Source: Actinoplanes sichuanensis (GTDB lineage Bacteria; Actinomycetota; Actinomycetes; Mycobacteriales; Micromonosporaceae). Taken from it: a stretch of DNA of 64,000 nt. Position 1 is the first letter of the stretch. Each line of letters starts with the position of its first letter. The stretch lies in the NCBI RefSeq assembly GCF_033097365.1, contig NZ_AP028461.1, forward strand, positions 7,068,001 through 7,132,000. Reading direction: 5' to 3'. A model generated the notes under the pieces. It was given only the letters and a program-made list of their open reading frames with translations. It was not told the origin of the DNA and did no database searches. Positions 42,957-51,434 of this stretch are shown in pieces. The translations under genes and the position numbers were made by a program.

Positions 42957-44078
42957 TCAGGCCGCGGTACGGTGACCGCCGCCGAGGCGTTCGTCGAGCC
43001 AGTCGAACAGGTCGGGCAGGATCGCCCGCCACGTGGTGAAGTTGTGGCCGCCCGGCCGGTCGGCGATCACCAGCGCGGTGTCCGGGGCGCGCACCATCGG
43101 CGCGAAGGCCGTCAGGTCGCGCTGGGCGCTGCGGTCGTCGGCCCCGGCGGTGAGGAACAGGTCGAGTGGCTGCGGCCGGGACTGTCCGATCATCAGCCGC
43201 GGGTCGTTGGCCCGGCGCAGGTCGAGATCACCCTGGTAGAGGTCACCCGTCGACCTGTCGATCAGCGGACGGAAGTATCCGGCCAGCGAGGCCGCGGCAC
43301 CGAACCGGTCGGGATGACGCAGCGCCAGGTTGACCGCGCAGAACCCACCCGTCGAGTAGCCCGCCACGGCCCAGTTCTGCCGCCCCTGAGCGGCACGGAA
43401 ATGCTTGTGGATGATCTCCGGGAGATCACTGGTGAGGTAGGTGTCGGACTTGACGCCGAGCGCCGAGTCGACACATTCGCTGTCCCGACCACGGACCGGA
43501 TCCTGTTCGGCCATCACCGCGATCACCGGTGGCAGCCGACCGGATCCGATCGCCTCGTCCAGGGCGGCGCCCACACCCACACTGTCGAGCCAGCTGAACA
43601 CAGTGCCCGGATAACCGGCCAGGAACATCACCACCGGCAGGTCCCCGGCCGACGCGCGGTACCCGGCGGGCAGGTAGATCTGCGCGGGCAGCGCATAACC
43701 GGTGGACCTGCCGGCCAGGGTCGCCGGGATCACCGTGCCCCGGCCGGGAGCGGCCGGGTGGGCGGCGATCCAGCCGGCGAGTTCGTCCTGTCCACCGTCC
43801 ACCGACAGTCGTGGCGAATCAGCCGGGAGCGTCTGGGCGTACGTGTCCCCGCCCTGCCCCAGCAACTCACCGACCGTGACGTAGAAGTTGGCCTGTTTGT
43901 TGACCACGGCGGCCAGGCTGACCAGGAGCAGCAGCTGCACGACGAGCAACCCGGCGGCCCGGTGCACGACCCGGAACCGGCCCCGGTCCCAGAACGCGGC
44001 GGTGGCCACGGCGGCGGCGACGGTCAGGCCGACCAGCAGGGCGATCACCCAGCCGCTGGTCAGGACGACGCCGCTCAT
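42957..44078 (-). CDS. Membrane-anchored esterase-D/antigen-85-fold alpha/beta-hydrolase
   Basis: 373 residues from the ATG at 44078, which overlaps the stop of the DUF2156 gene (ATGA). Two or three N-terminal TM segments (VVLTSGWVIALLVGLTVAAA, AAGLLVVQLLLLVSLAAVV) precede an extracytoplasmic hydrolase: PVVMFLAGYPGTVFSWLDSV, nucleophile elbow WAVAGYSTGGFCAVNLALRH, DLFLTAGADD and RPGGHNFTTW with the catalytic His. The fold is that of esterase D and mycolyltransferases. Translational coupling to an aminoacyl-lipid synthase-like gene suggests it removes or modifies the same lipid modification. Confidence 0.82.
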   Translation of the reverse strand: MSGVVLTSGWVIALLVGLTVAAAVATAAFWDRGRFRVVHRAAGLLVVQLLLLVSLAAVVNKQANFYVTVGELLGQGGDTYAQTLPADSPRLSVDGGQDELAGWIAAHPAAPGRGTVIPATLAGRSTGYALPAQIYLPAGYRASAGDLPVVMFLAGYPGTVFSWLDSVGVGAALDEAIGSGRLPPVIAVMAEQDPVRGRDSECVDSALGVKSDTYLTSDLPEIIHKHFRAAQGRQNWAVAGYSTGGFCAVNLALRHPDRFGAAASLAGYFRPLIDRSTGDLYQGDLDLRRANDPRLMIGQSRPQPLDLFLTAGADDRSAQRDLTAFAPMVRAPDTALVIADRPGGHNFTTWRAILPDLFDWLDERLGGGHRTAA

Positions 44079-45862
44079 CGGGGCATCCCGACGGTGGTCT
44101 GCTTGCGGTCCAGTTCGGCCGGCAGGCGGCGGGGCGCCGGCGGGATCGTGCGGCGCAGGCTGGGGGCGGTGACGAAACCCTCGGCCACGGCGGCGGCCAT
44201 CACCACCTTCGGGAACGAGCGGCCCTTCGGATAGCAGATGAACCGGGGCTGCCAGGTCGGCTGGTACTTCTGGTTCGCGCGGTACAGCGATTCCAGTTGC
44301 CACCACCGGGACAGCATCTTGAGTACGCCGTACCACCAGCGCAGAAACGGCCCGGCGCCGAGCCGCTCACCGCGAGCGAAGACGGATCGGAACATCGCGA
44401 AGTTGAGCGAGAGGCGCTGCACCCCCATCGTCGCCGACATCGCCAGCAGCTCCACGATCATGAACTCGATCAGGCCGTTCGGGCCGTCCGGGTCGCGGCG
44501 CATCAGGTCGAGGGAGAGGCCGCCCGCACCCCACGGCACGAATCCGAGCACGGCCACCGGCCGGTCCTGCGCGTCCCGGGCCTCGACCACCACGTACTCC
44601 AGGTCGTCCGGGTGGGCGAAACGGCCGAGAGCCATCGAGAAACCCCGTTCGGTACGGCCGTCGCGCCACCGCTCCGCGTATCCGGCGAGTTCTTCCATGG
44701 TGCTCGGGGCCACGTCACCGACCCGGTGCACGCGGACCCGGTAGCCGGCCCGCCGGACCCGCTGCACGGCCTGTCGCACGGTCCGCATCGGCCGGCCTTC
44801 CAGGGTGAACTCACCGGCGTTCAGGATCGCCTCGTCACCGATCTCCAGCACCCGCAGCCCGGCCCGGGCGTAGGCGCGAGCCCCGGCCGGTCCGGCGCCG
44901 AGGACAGCCGGGGTCCAGCCGTGCGCGATCGCCTCCTCCTGCCACGCCTCGATGGCGCCGGGCCACTCCGACGCGGCGCCGATCGGGTCGCCGGCGGCCA
45001 GGCTCACCCCGTTGACCAGGCGGTAGCAGACGGCCGCCTTTCCGCTGGGCGAGAAGACCGCCGCCTTGTCCGGGCGCAGTGCGAAGTAGCCGAGGGAGTC
45101 CTGGTCGCCGTGGGTCGCCAGCAGTTCCCGGACCCGGGTGGCCGCGTCGCCGTCGTCGCCGGTGACCGGGCGGCTGGGGCGCAGGCTCAGCCATGCGGCG
45201 AGCACGACGGCGGTCGCGCCGGCCAGGCCGACGGTGAACGGGATCCAGGCGGGCGGCGCCGCCTCGAAGTGCGGCTGCCTGATCCCGACCAGCCAGCGCA
45301 CCAGGAACCAGACGCCGCACCACGCCCGGCGCAGTCCACCGGTGGAGGTGCCCGGGCTGAACAGGGTCAGCATCAGCCAGCCGGCCAGCGGGCCGACCGC
45401 GACCAGTGACACCAACAGCACGGTGGTCGACCGGCGGGGCCGCCGTCGGCCGGTGGTGAACTCCGATCCGGCGGCCACCGCGACCGCCAGGAGCAGTGCG
45501 CTGATCCCGATGCGCAGCGTGGCGCCGTGCCGCATCGGGTGTGCGGTGTCGGTGACGATGCCGGCCGCCGCCAGCACGATCTGCAGGGTCAGCAGCGACA
45601 CCAGCCACACCCAGGCGGTGTGTTCGCGGCGGCTCAGGCCACGGGCCACGATCAGGTAGAGGATGCCGCTCGCGGCCGACGTCATCGCGGGCAGGCCGGT
45701 CCACAGTGAAGCGTCACCGGCCAACTGCTTGCCGACCGTGCCCACGGCGGCCAGGATGCCCAGGACCCCGACGACCGCGTAGAGCATGCCGAACGCCATG
45801 GGCACCCGGCTTCGCCAGTCCCATCGCCGTCGCTCTTCCGTCACGGCACGTTTGCGCGCCAC
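44075..45862 (-). CDS. DUF2156 aminoacyl-phosphatidylglycerol synthase-like membrane protein
   Basis: 595 residues. Six or seven TM helices occupy ~1-235 (MAFGMLYAVVGVLGILAAVG, TVLLVSLVAVGPLAGWLML). The C-terminal cytosolic part is the DUF2156 domain of MprF/LysX: DSLGYFALRPDKAAVFSPSG, YRLVNGVSLAAGDPIG, EFTLEGRPMRTVRQAVQRVR, and GLIEFMIVELLAMSATMGVQ. Such proteins move Lys or Ala from aminoacyl-tRNA to phosphatidylglycerol and reduce sensitivity to cationic peptides. It is shorter than full MprF (fewer flippase helices) and has no LysRS domain. Confidence 0.85.
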   Translation of the reverse strand: MARKRAVTEERRRWDWRSRVPMAFGMLYAVVGVLGILAAVGTVGKQLAGDASLWTGLPAMTSAASGILYLIVARGLSRREHTAWVWLVSLLTLQIVLAAAGIVTDTAHPMRHGATLRIGISALLLAVAVAAGSEFTTGRRRPRRSTTVLLVSLVAVGPLAGWLMLTLFSPGTSTGGLRRAWCGVWFLVRWLVGIRQPHFEAAPPAWIPFTVGLAGATAVVLAAWLSLRPSRPVTGDDGDAATRVRELLATHGDQDSLGYFALRPDKAAVFSPSGKAAVCYRLVNGVSLAAGDPIGAASEWPGAIEAWQEEAIAHGWTPAVLGAGPAGARAYARAGLRVLEIGDEAILNAGEFTLEGRPMRTVRQAVQRVRRAGYRVRVHRVGDVAPSTMEELAGYAERWRDGRTERGFSMALGRFAHPDDLEYVVVEARDAQDRPVAVLGFVPWGAGGLSLDLMRRDPDGPNGLIEFMIVELLAMSATMGVQRLSLNFAMFRSVFARGERLGAGPFLRWWYGVLKMLSRWWQLESLYRANQKYQPTWQPRFICYPKGRSFPKVVMAAAVAEGFVTAPSLRRTIPPAPRRLPAELDRKQTTVGMPR

Positions 45863-45998
45863 GTCGCCTCCCCCGATTCGACAGATGGCGCCCGGGATCG
45901 CCGGGCCGTTGAGAGCCTGCCATCACGGCGCAACGCCGGGATCGGCCCGTGAGCCGAACGGTCCTCTATCTTTCGGTAGAGGGCGGTACCGTCCGGTG

Positions 45999-46964
45999 AT
46001 GCGGGTCTTCCTCACCGGCGCGAACGGTTTCATCGCCCGTGCCACCGCCACGCGGCTGCGGGAGCAGGGCCATCAGGTGTACGGGATGGACCTGCGCGCG
46101 GATCCGGAAGCCGGGGTGGTCGCCGGCGACATCACCCGGGGCGGCCCCTGGCAGGACGTGATGGCCGGCGCCGATGTGGTGATCCACACCGCGGCCGTGG
46201 TGTCGAACGCGGTCGGGCTGGACGGGCAGTGGCTGGTCAACGTGGCGGGCACCCGGCGGGTCCTGGACGCGGCGGTGCGGGCCGGGGCCGGGCGGTTCGT
46301 GCAGTTGTCGTCGATCCGGGCGTTCTCCGATCGGGGTTTCCCGGACGGCGTGACCGAGGACCATCCGGTACGGCCGGACGGCAACCCGTACGTCGACACG
46401 AAGATCGCCGGTGAGCAGGTGGTGCTGCAGGCGCACGCCGAGGGCCGGATCGCGGTGACCGTGGTGCGGCCGGGTGACGTCTACGGGCCCGGGTCCCGGC
46501 CGTGGACGGTCCTGCCGCTGCAGCTGATCAAGAGGTATCAGTTCCTGCTCCCGGCCATGGGCACCGGGATCTTCAGCCCGGTCTACGTCGACGACCTGGT
46601 CGAGGGTCTGATCCGGGCCGCCACGTCACGGGCCGGGGCGGGGCGGGTCTTCACGCTCACCGGCGGGGTGGGTGTGCCGTGCCGGGAGTTCTTCGGGCAC
46701 TACTACCGGATGCTGGGGCGGCGCGGGCCGATCGTGGCGCCCACCGCGGTGGCGGTCGGGGTGGCCCGTGCGGCGGGTCGGCTGATTCGCCTAACCGGGG
46801 CGGAGACCGAGGTCAACGCCGTTTCGATGCGCTACTTCGCGCGTACCGGAACGTATTCGATCGAGAAGGCGCAGCGTCTTCTCGGTTACCGGCCCAGTGT
46901 GGACCTGGCCGAGGGGATGGCCCGGACCGAGGCCTGGCTACGCGCTTCGCGCCTGCTCCCCTGA
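45999..46964 (+). CDS. NAD-dependent epimerase/dehydratase family protein
   Basis: 321 residues from the ATG at 45999 (GTG at 45996 adjacent). The extended SDR pattern is complete: MRVFLTGANGFIARATATRL, GMDLRADPEAG, DVVIHTAAVVSNAVG, RFVQLSSIRAFSDRG, catalytic YxxxK as NPYVDTKIAGEQVVL, and VTVVRPGDVYGPGSRPW. This is the sugar-nucleotide epimerase/3-beta-HSD-like group; the substrate is not defined by context. It is divergent from the DUF2156 gene, with ~135 bp between them. Confidence 0.9.
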   Translation: MRVFLTGANGFIARATATRLREQGHQVYGMDLRADPEAGVVAGDITRGGPWQDVMAGADVVIHTAAVVSNAVGLDGQWLVNVAGTRRVLDAAVRAGAGRFVQLSSIRAFSDRGFPDGVTEDHPVRPDGNPYVDTKIAGEQVVLQAHAEGRIAVTVVRPGDVYGPGSRPWTVLPLQLIKRYQFLLPAMGTGIFSPVYVDDLVEGLIRAATSRAGAGRVFTLTGGVGVPCREFFGHYYRMLGRRGPIVAPTAVAVGVARAAGRLIRLTGAETEVNAVSMRYFARTGTYSIEKAQRLLGYRPSVDLAEGMARTEAWLRASRLLP

Positions 46965-47003
46965 CGACATCCGACCTCCTCTCGTGCTAGCGTCTCGCCA
47001 CGA

Positions 47004-47022
47004 AACGACAATCGTTTTCATT
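47004..47022. promoter_or_regulatory. Zur-like box upstream of the first anchored-repeat gene
   Basis: AACGACAATCGTTTTCATT is an imperfect 19-bp dyad (AAyGAnAAnnnTTnTCrTT). The central 15-mer matches the Streptomyces Zur consensus TGAAAATGATTTTCA at 11 of 15 positions. It ends 21 bp before the GTG of the surface protein gene and would block transcription. The same pattern recurs at 51435. Confidence 0.65.
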
Positions 47023-47042
47023 TTCATGTCAGGAGGCATCCC

Positions 47043-48485
47043 GTGCGGATCGCGTCCACCGTGGCCGGTCTGACCCTGGCCACGGCCACCCTGTTCGGCC
47101 CCTCCCCGGCGTATGCCGCGGACCGGGTGACACTCGCCAAGGGGCACACCGACGCCGTCGACGTGCACCACATCGACGGCCGCCTGCAGCTACGGGTCAA
47201 CGACGACACCGTCAGCCCCGCGGTCGTCCGTGACCCGGCCGACGTCACCTTCCAGGTGCTGCCGGCCGCCGAGACCACCGTCCCCGACCTGCCGAGCTTC
47301 GCGTTCCTCGGCGCACCCGGCACCCCGATCTGGATGCTCCCGCAGGTCCAGGACCCGGAGCTGCTGTGGCCGGGCTGGAACACCACGAAACTGAGCCGTG
47401 GTGTGTTCGCCGGCGACAAGGTCACCATCAGCCTCGTCGGCGTCGACGGGCCCGGCGACGTCACCCTCTTCGACACCAGCTCACTCGGCGTCGCGAACGT
47501 CAAGTTCCGCAGCAACGACGGCCTACCGGACCGGCTCGACGTACCGGTGCACACGCACGCCCACGCCGGGTGGGTGTTCTCCGCACCCGGCGCGTACACC
47601 CTGAAGTTCCAGGCCGACGCCACCCTCACCGACGGGACCGCGCTCAGCACCGGGGCCGTCGACTACCGGTTCGTCGTCGGCGACGACCAGGCCACGGTGG
47701 GTCTGTCGGTGGTCGGCATGAACGACGAATACCAGGTCGGCGACACCGTCACCGTGCAGGCCGTGCAGTCCCCGCAGGGCGCCCTGACCAGGTATCAGTG
47801 GTTCAGCAAGCGACCCGACGACGCCGACTACCGGCCGATCGAGGGCGAGACCGGGGCGGCCTACACGTTCACCGCCACCCGCGCCCTGAACGGCACCGAA
47901 TACCTGGTCAAGCTCTACGACGGCGACACCGTGGCGGCCACCGCCGAACCGGTGTGGCTGTGGGTGGCGTTCCCGCCGGAGGGCAGCAGCGCCACCAAAT
48001 CGGTCACCGCCACCATCAGCGCGACCGAGGGCGCCCTGGTGATCAGCGTCGACCCCGCCGACCGGACGGTGAACCTGCCGGCCGCGGTCCTGGGCGCCTC
48101 CGGCGACAGGTGGGAGAGCACCGGCGCCCTCCGGCCGGTCACCGTCACCGACACCCGCTCCGCCAAACCCGGCTGGACCGCGTCCGGCCAGGTCGCCGAC
48201 GGTTTCCGCACCGACGGCGGGGACACCTTCGCGGGCGGCTACCTCGGCTGGACACCCACGGTCGTCCAGCAGAGCGTCCGGCAGGGCGCGCTGGCCGGGC
48301 CGGTCGCGCACCCGTACGGCACCGTTCAGCCGCACACCGGGCTCGGCGGCAGCGCCGTCCTCGCCTCGGCACCGGCCGGCGCGGGCCTCGGCACGGCCCG
48401 CCTCGACGCCGCGCTGCTGCTCAGCGTCCCCACCGACACGGCGGCCGGCACCTACACCGGAACCCTCACCCTGACCGCCATCTGA
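47043..48485 (+). CDS. Surface protein: choice-of-anchor M repeat, Ig-like region, WxL-like C-terminus
   Basis: 480 residues from GTG at 47043 with SD AGGAGG. Signal peptide MRIASTVAGLTLATATLFGP ... AYA. Residues ~25-215 are one actinobacterial surface-anchored repeat: KGHTDAVDVHH, FAFLGAPGTPIWMLPQVQ, LLWPGWNTTKLSRGVF and the His motif VHTHAHAGWVFSAPGAYTL. An Ig/PKD-like part follows (~220-315). The C-terminal ~165 residues look like a WxL domain (VTVTDTRSAKPGWTASGQV ... LLSVPTDTAAGTYTGTLTLT). The next gene encodes a DUF916 protein, the usual WxL partner. It is the first gene after a Zur-like box and so probably made under zinc limitation. Confidence 0.85.
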   Translation: MRIASTVAGLTLATATLFGPSPAYAADRVTLAKGHTDAVDVHHIDGRLQLRVNDDTVSPAVVRDPADVTFQVLPAAETTVPDLPSFAFLGAPGTPIWMLPQVQDPELLWPGWNTTKLSRGVFAGDKVTISLVGVDGPGDVTLFDTSSLGVANVKFRSNDGLPDRLDVPVHTHAHAGWVFSAPGAYTLKFQADATLTDGTALSTGAVDYRFVVGDDQATVGLSVVGMNDEYQVGDTVTVQAVQSPQGALTRYQWFSKRPDDADYRPIEGETGAAYTFTATRALNGTEYLVKLYDGDTVAATAEPVWLWVAFPPEGSSATKSVTATISATEGALVISVDPADRTVNLPAAVLGASGDRWESTGALRPVTVTDTRSAKPGWTASGQVADGFRTDGGDTFAGGYLGWTPTVVQQSVRQGALAGPVAHPYGTVQPHTGLGGSAVLASAPAGAGLGTARLDAALLLSVPTDTAAGTYTGTLTLTAI

Positions 48486-48489
48486 GATT

Positions 48490-48524
48490 CCGCCGGGCGG
48501 TCCGGCCCCTCGGTCGCCCGGCGG
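48490..48524 (+). terminator. Hairpin after the first surface protein gene
   Basis: CCGCCGGGCG (48490-48499) pairs perfectly with CGCCCGGCGG (48515-48524), five bases after the stop. There is no T-run; it may attenuate or stabilise the transcript between two co-directional genes. Confidence 0.45.
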
Positions 48525-48565
48525 TCCCGCTTCCCGGCCCGTCCCGCTTCAGACGGAGACCCCTC

Positions 48566-49675
48566 ATGTGTACGCCCGGACGCGCGGCCCTTCTCACCGC
48601 CTTCCTCCTCGCCGTTCCCGCCCCCGCGGCCGACCTTCCCGACGCCGTTCCGGCCCCCGCGGCCGACCTTCCCGACGCCGTTCCGGCCCCCGCGGCCTTC
48701 CTCTCCGCTGCCGAGTCCACGCCCGGGACCTCTGCCACCGATGCCCTGACCTGGTCGGTTGCGCCGTCCGGACCGAAGGGACCCAACGGCCGGACCGCGC
48801 TCGACTACAAGTTGGACCCGGGCGCGACCCTGACCGATCACGTGGCCGTCACCAACCACTCCCGGCAGCCACTGACCCTGCGCCTCTACGCGACCGACGC
48901 CGTCACCACCCCGGGCGGCGGGTTCGGCCTGCTCGCCGCCACCGCGCAACCCACCGGAGCGGGCGCCTGGATCACCCCGGCCCGCACCACGGTGACCCTG
49001 CCGGCGTCGTCGCGGACGGTCGTCCCGTTCACCCTGACCGTGCCCGGCAACGCCACCCCGGGTGACCACGCGGCCGGAATCGTCGCGTCGCTCACCGAGG
49101 ACACCACCGGACGCCGGGTCACCGTCGACCATCGAGTCGGCACCCGGGTGCACCTGCGGGTCACCGGCCCACTCCGCCCCGAACTGACCGTCACCGACAT
49201 GCACGTCACCGCGGTCACCTCGTGGAACCCGTTCCGGCTCCCCCGTCTGACCGCGACCCTCACCGTCGCCAACACCGGGAACGTGCGCCTGTCGGCCCAG
49301 CCCTCGGCCCGGATCAGTGGTCCCTTCGGCCTCGGCACCCGCGACGCCACCGGCGCCACCGTGCCGCAGATCCTCCCGGGCGGTTCGGTACGGACCACCG
49401 TCCGACTCACCGACGTGCCACCTCTGATGCGGGCGAAACTGACCGTCACGGTCATCCCGGCCGCCGCCGACGGTCGCCCGATCGACCCGGCCCCGCTCCC
49501 GGCCACCGTCGACGAGTCCCGGTGGCTGATCCCCTGGCCGCAACTGGCCCTGCTCGCCCTGGTCGCCGCCCTGGTGACCGCCGGGCTGCTCATCCGCCGC
49601 CGCGCCCGCCGCCGCTTCCAGAAAGCGATCACCGCCGCCGAGGCCCGGGGCCGCCGCCAGTCCCCTCCCTCGTGA
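48566..49675 (+). CDS. DUF916/WxL-type peptidoglycan-binding surface protein
   Basis: 369 residues. A signal peptide (MCTPGRAALLTAFLLAVPAP) runs into a repetitive VPAPAADLPDA stretch. The body is two beta-sandwiches: LDYKLDPGATLTDHVAVTNH, LRLYATDAVTTPGGGFGLL, TVPGNATPGDHAAGIVASLT, then RLTATLTVANTGNVRLSAQP. A C-terminal TM helix (LALLALVAALVTAGLLIRRR) is followed by a basic tail. This layout is the DUF916-DUF3324-TM protein that binds peptidoglycan and accompanies WxL proteins in Gram-positive bacteria. The preceding gene ends in a WxL-like domain. Confidence 0.8.
   Translation: MCTPGRAALLTAFLLAVPAPAADLPDAVPAPAADLPDAVPAPAAFLSAAESTPGTSATDALTWSVAPSGPKGPNGRTALDYKLDPGATLTDHVAVTNHSRQPLTLRLYATDAVTTPGGGFGLLAATAQPTGAGAWITPARTTVTLPASSRTVVPFTLTVPGNATPGDHAAGIVASLTEDTTGRRVTVDHRVGTRVHLRVTGPLRPELTVTDMHVTAVTSWNPFRLPRLTATLTVANTGNVRLSAQPSARISGPFGLGTRDATGATVPQILPGGSVRTTVRLTDVPPLMRAKLTVTVIPAAADGRPIDPAPLPATVDESRWLIPWPQLALLALVAALVTAGLLIRRRARRRFQKAITAAEARGRRQSPPS
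48611..48697. repeat. 33-bp tandem repeat in the DUF916 gene
   Basis: Two full units (48611-48643, 48644-48676) and a 21-bp third start GCCGTTCC(C/G)GCCCCCGCGG. The units are in phase and encode AVPAPAADLPD just after the signal peptide. They differ at a single position, so the duplication is recent. Confidence 0.85.
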
Positions 49676-49686
49676 CCCCCACCTTC

Positions 49687-49739
49687 GGCCGGCTCTCAGG
49701 GCGGTCCCGCGCACACATCGGCAGCCCTGAGGGCCGGCC
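49687..49739 (+). terminator. Large stem-loop between DUF916 and sortase-anchored genes
   Basis: GGCCGGCTCTCAGGGC (49687-49702) pairs with GCCCTGAGGGCCGGCC (49724-49739), with one mismatch in 16. A further AGGGT/AGCCCTG dyad follows. No T-run is seen. It may end the upstream transcript, separating the first two genes from the rest, or form a processing or stability element. Confidence 0.55.
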
Positions 49740-49804
49740 TTCAGGGTCGCCTCGCGGGCTCTGCGGCAGCCCTGGGAACCAACCACATCTTTGAGAGGAA
49801 CGTG

Positions 49805-51430
49805 ATGACTCGTCGGACCTTGAACGCCGTGGGAGGGATCGCAGCGCTGTCGCTCGCGGTACTGCCCGGAGTGCCCGCGAGTGCCGAGCCCGGGCCGCCC
49901 GAAGTCGCCGGGGCGGATCTCGTCTCGTTCACCGATAGCGGTGGTGAGCTGCGGATTCGGTTCCGGGAAGGGGGTCGTGGAGGCGGGACCGGGCCGGAGG
50001 CGCTGCGGTTCACGGCGATGTCCGAGCCGGCCGGGGTGGTTCCGGAGGATGCCGCGTTCCGATTCCTCGGGGAGCCCGGGGCGCCGGTGTGGTCGCTGGG
50101 CGGTGCCGATTCCGGGCTCCCGGCGATCGACACCACGGAGGTCTCCGGCGACGTCACTCTCGCGCTCGCCGGGGTGGACGGGCCCGGGGCGTTCGCCGCC
50201 TACCGGCTCTCCGCCTGGGGGCGGCCGGAACTCCTGCTCGACAGCGACGGGCAGCGCAGTGTGGTGCTTCCGCACGGGCGGCGGCTCGGCGGACTGGTCT
50301 GGATGTTCGGGGCGCCCGGTGACTATCGCGTCACGCTGGGGGCCACCGCGGGGACCGCACGGGACGAGGTGACATACCGGGTCACGGTGCCGGGCCGAGA
50401 GGTCACCGCGCCGCCCACCCCCGCTCCGGCACCGCCGGGCGAACCGGCACCCATCCCGACCGGCACGGCGACCCGGCCGGCCGGCGAACGGGCGACGACC
50501 GACCCTGGCGCAGCGGCCGGCGCGGGGACAGCGGCCGACGCACGGGCGGCAGCCGACGCACGGGCGGCAGCCGGCGCACGGGCGGCAGCCGGCGCACGGA
50601 CGGCGGCCGGCGCGGGGATCGCGGCCGGGGGTGGGACGGCGACGGCCACGACGGAGACGGGCAGCGGGCGCAAGGTCATCTCGGACGGGCATGTCGACAT
50701 GGGGCCCCAGCTCATCGGGGGCGACCTGGTGATCCGGCTGAAAGACGACTCGGTCACCCCGGCGGTGTGGCGGGAGCTGTCCGATGTGCTGCTCAAGGTG
50801 ACCGACCAGGCGCTGATCGACGTGCCGGACGGGAACGGGTACGCGTTCCTCGGTACGGCCGGCGACCGGGTCTTCCTGCTTCCGCAGTCGCAGCAGGCCG
50901 GGATCGTCTGGCCGGGCTGGAACACCCAGCACGAGTCGGTGGTCGGCGGCACCCGCGGCAACGTCACCTGGCAGTTGACCGGAGTGGCCGGGCCGGGGGC
51001 GTTCAAGCTGTTCCGGACCGGTTCGTTCGGCACGCCCGAGGTGGTCTTCGACTCGGCGAACGGGATGCCGCAGCAACTAGCCGTCGCGCCGAACACGCAC
51101 GCGCACGGGAACTGGGCGTTCACCAAGGCGGGCGTGTACCGGCTGACCGTGCGGATGAGCGCCACCACCACCGGCGGCGAGAGCGTCTCGGACACCCGGA
51201 CGCTGACCTTCGCGGTCGGCGACGGCACCGAGACCCCGGCCGGCAGCGACAGCAGCAGCAGCGACAGCGGTGGCGGTGGCGGCGACCAGACCGGCGGTGG
51301 CGACGACCTGGCCAAGACCGGTGTGGACGTCATCACGATCGCCGCGGGTGGCATCGCGCTGCTGGCCGTGGGCGCGGCCGCGATGGTCGCCACCCGCCGA
51401 CGCCGGAGCGACCTGACCCACCCTTCCTAA
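49805..51430 (+). CDS. LAxTG sortase-anchored surface protein with two anchor-M modules
   Basis: 541 residues from the ATG at 49805 (GTG at 49802 in frame; SD GAGAGGA). Signal peptide ends PASA near residue 27. Module 1 (~35-195) has the strand pattern but no THAHxNW. A Pro/Ala/Arg linker with AAADAR repeats (~200-280) leads to module 2: DGHVDMGPQLIGGDLVIRL, YAFLGTAGDRVFLLPQSQQA, GIVWPGWNT and NTHAHGNWAFTKAGVYRL. A Ser/Gly linker is followed by LAKTG, a TM helix and RRRR, the signal for class E-type sortase. The protein is thus covalently fixed to peptidoglycan. Confidence 0.85.
   Translation: MTRRTLNAVGGIAALSLAVLPGVPASAEPGPPEVAGADLVSFTDSGGELRIRFREGGRGGGTGPEALRFTAMSEPAGVVPEDAAFRFLGEPGAPVWSLGGADSGLPAIDTTEVSGDVTLALAGVDGPGAFAAYRLSAWGRPELLLDSDGQRSVVLPHGRRLGGLVWMFGAPGDYRVTLGATAGTARDEVTYRVTVPGREVTAPPTPAPAPPGEPAPIPTGTATRPAGERATTDPGAAAGAGTAADARAAADARAAAGARAAAGARTAAGAGIAAGGGTATATTETGSGRKVISDGHVDMGPQLIGGDLVIRLKDDSVTPAVWRELSDVLLKVTDQALIDVPDGNGYAFLGTAGDRVFLLPQSQQAGIVWPGWNTQHESVVGGTRGNVTWQLTGVAGPGAFKLFRTGSFGTPEVVFDSANGMPQQLAVAPNTHAHGNWAFTKAGVYRLTVRMSATTTGGESVSDTRTLTFAVGDGTETPAGSDSSSSDSGGGGGDQTGGGDDLAKTGVDVITIAAGGIALLAVGAAAMVATRRRRSDLTHPS
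50537..50608. repeat. 18-bp tandem repeat (x4) in the Ala-rich linker
   Basis: Four consecutive 18-bp units begin at 50537, 50555, 50573 and 50591, of form G(A/G)CGCACGGGCGGCAGCC, encoding (D/G)ARAAA. They lie between the two anchor-M modules and set the spacer length. Confidence 0.85.
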
Positions 51431-51434
51431 TGAA

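Noticed and set aside
41895..46964. Regarding the EEP, esterase, DUF2156 and epimerase genes as one functional island
   Set aside because: Strands alternate and only the esterase-DUF2156 pair is coupled; nothing else links them.
47004..47022. Fur or DtxR iron box instead of Zur
   Set aside because: DtxR-type boxes (TTAGGTTAGCCTAA form) do not match. The dyad and the ZnuA/B/C-like genes fit Zur better, though Fur-family cross-similarity means it is not proven.
48452..51076. Minus-strand ORF of 874 codons across the surface-protein genes
   Set aside because: It is Gly/Arg/Val low complexity opposite three genes with signal peptides and conserved motifs; it is an antisense artefact of high GC.
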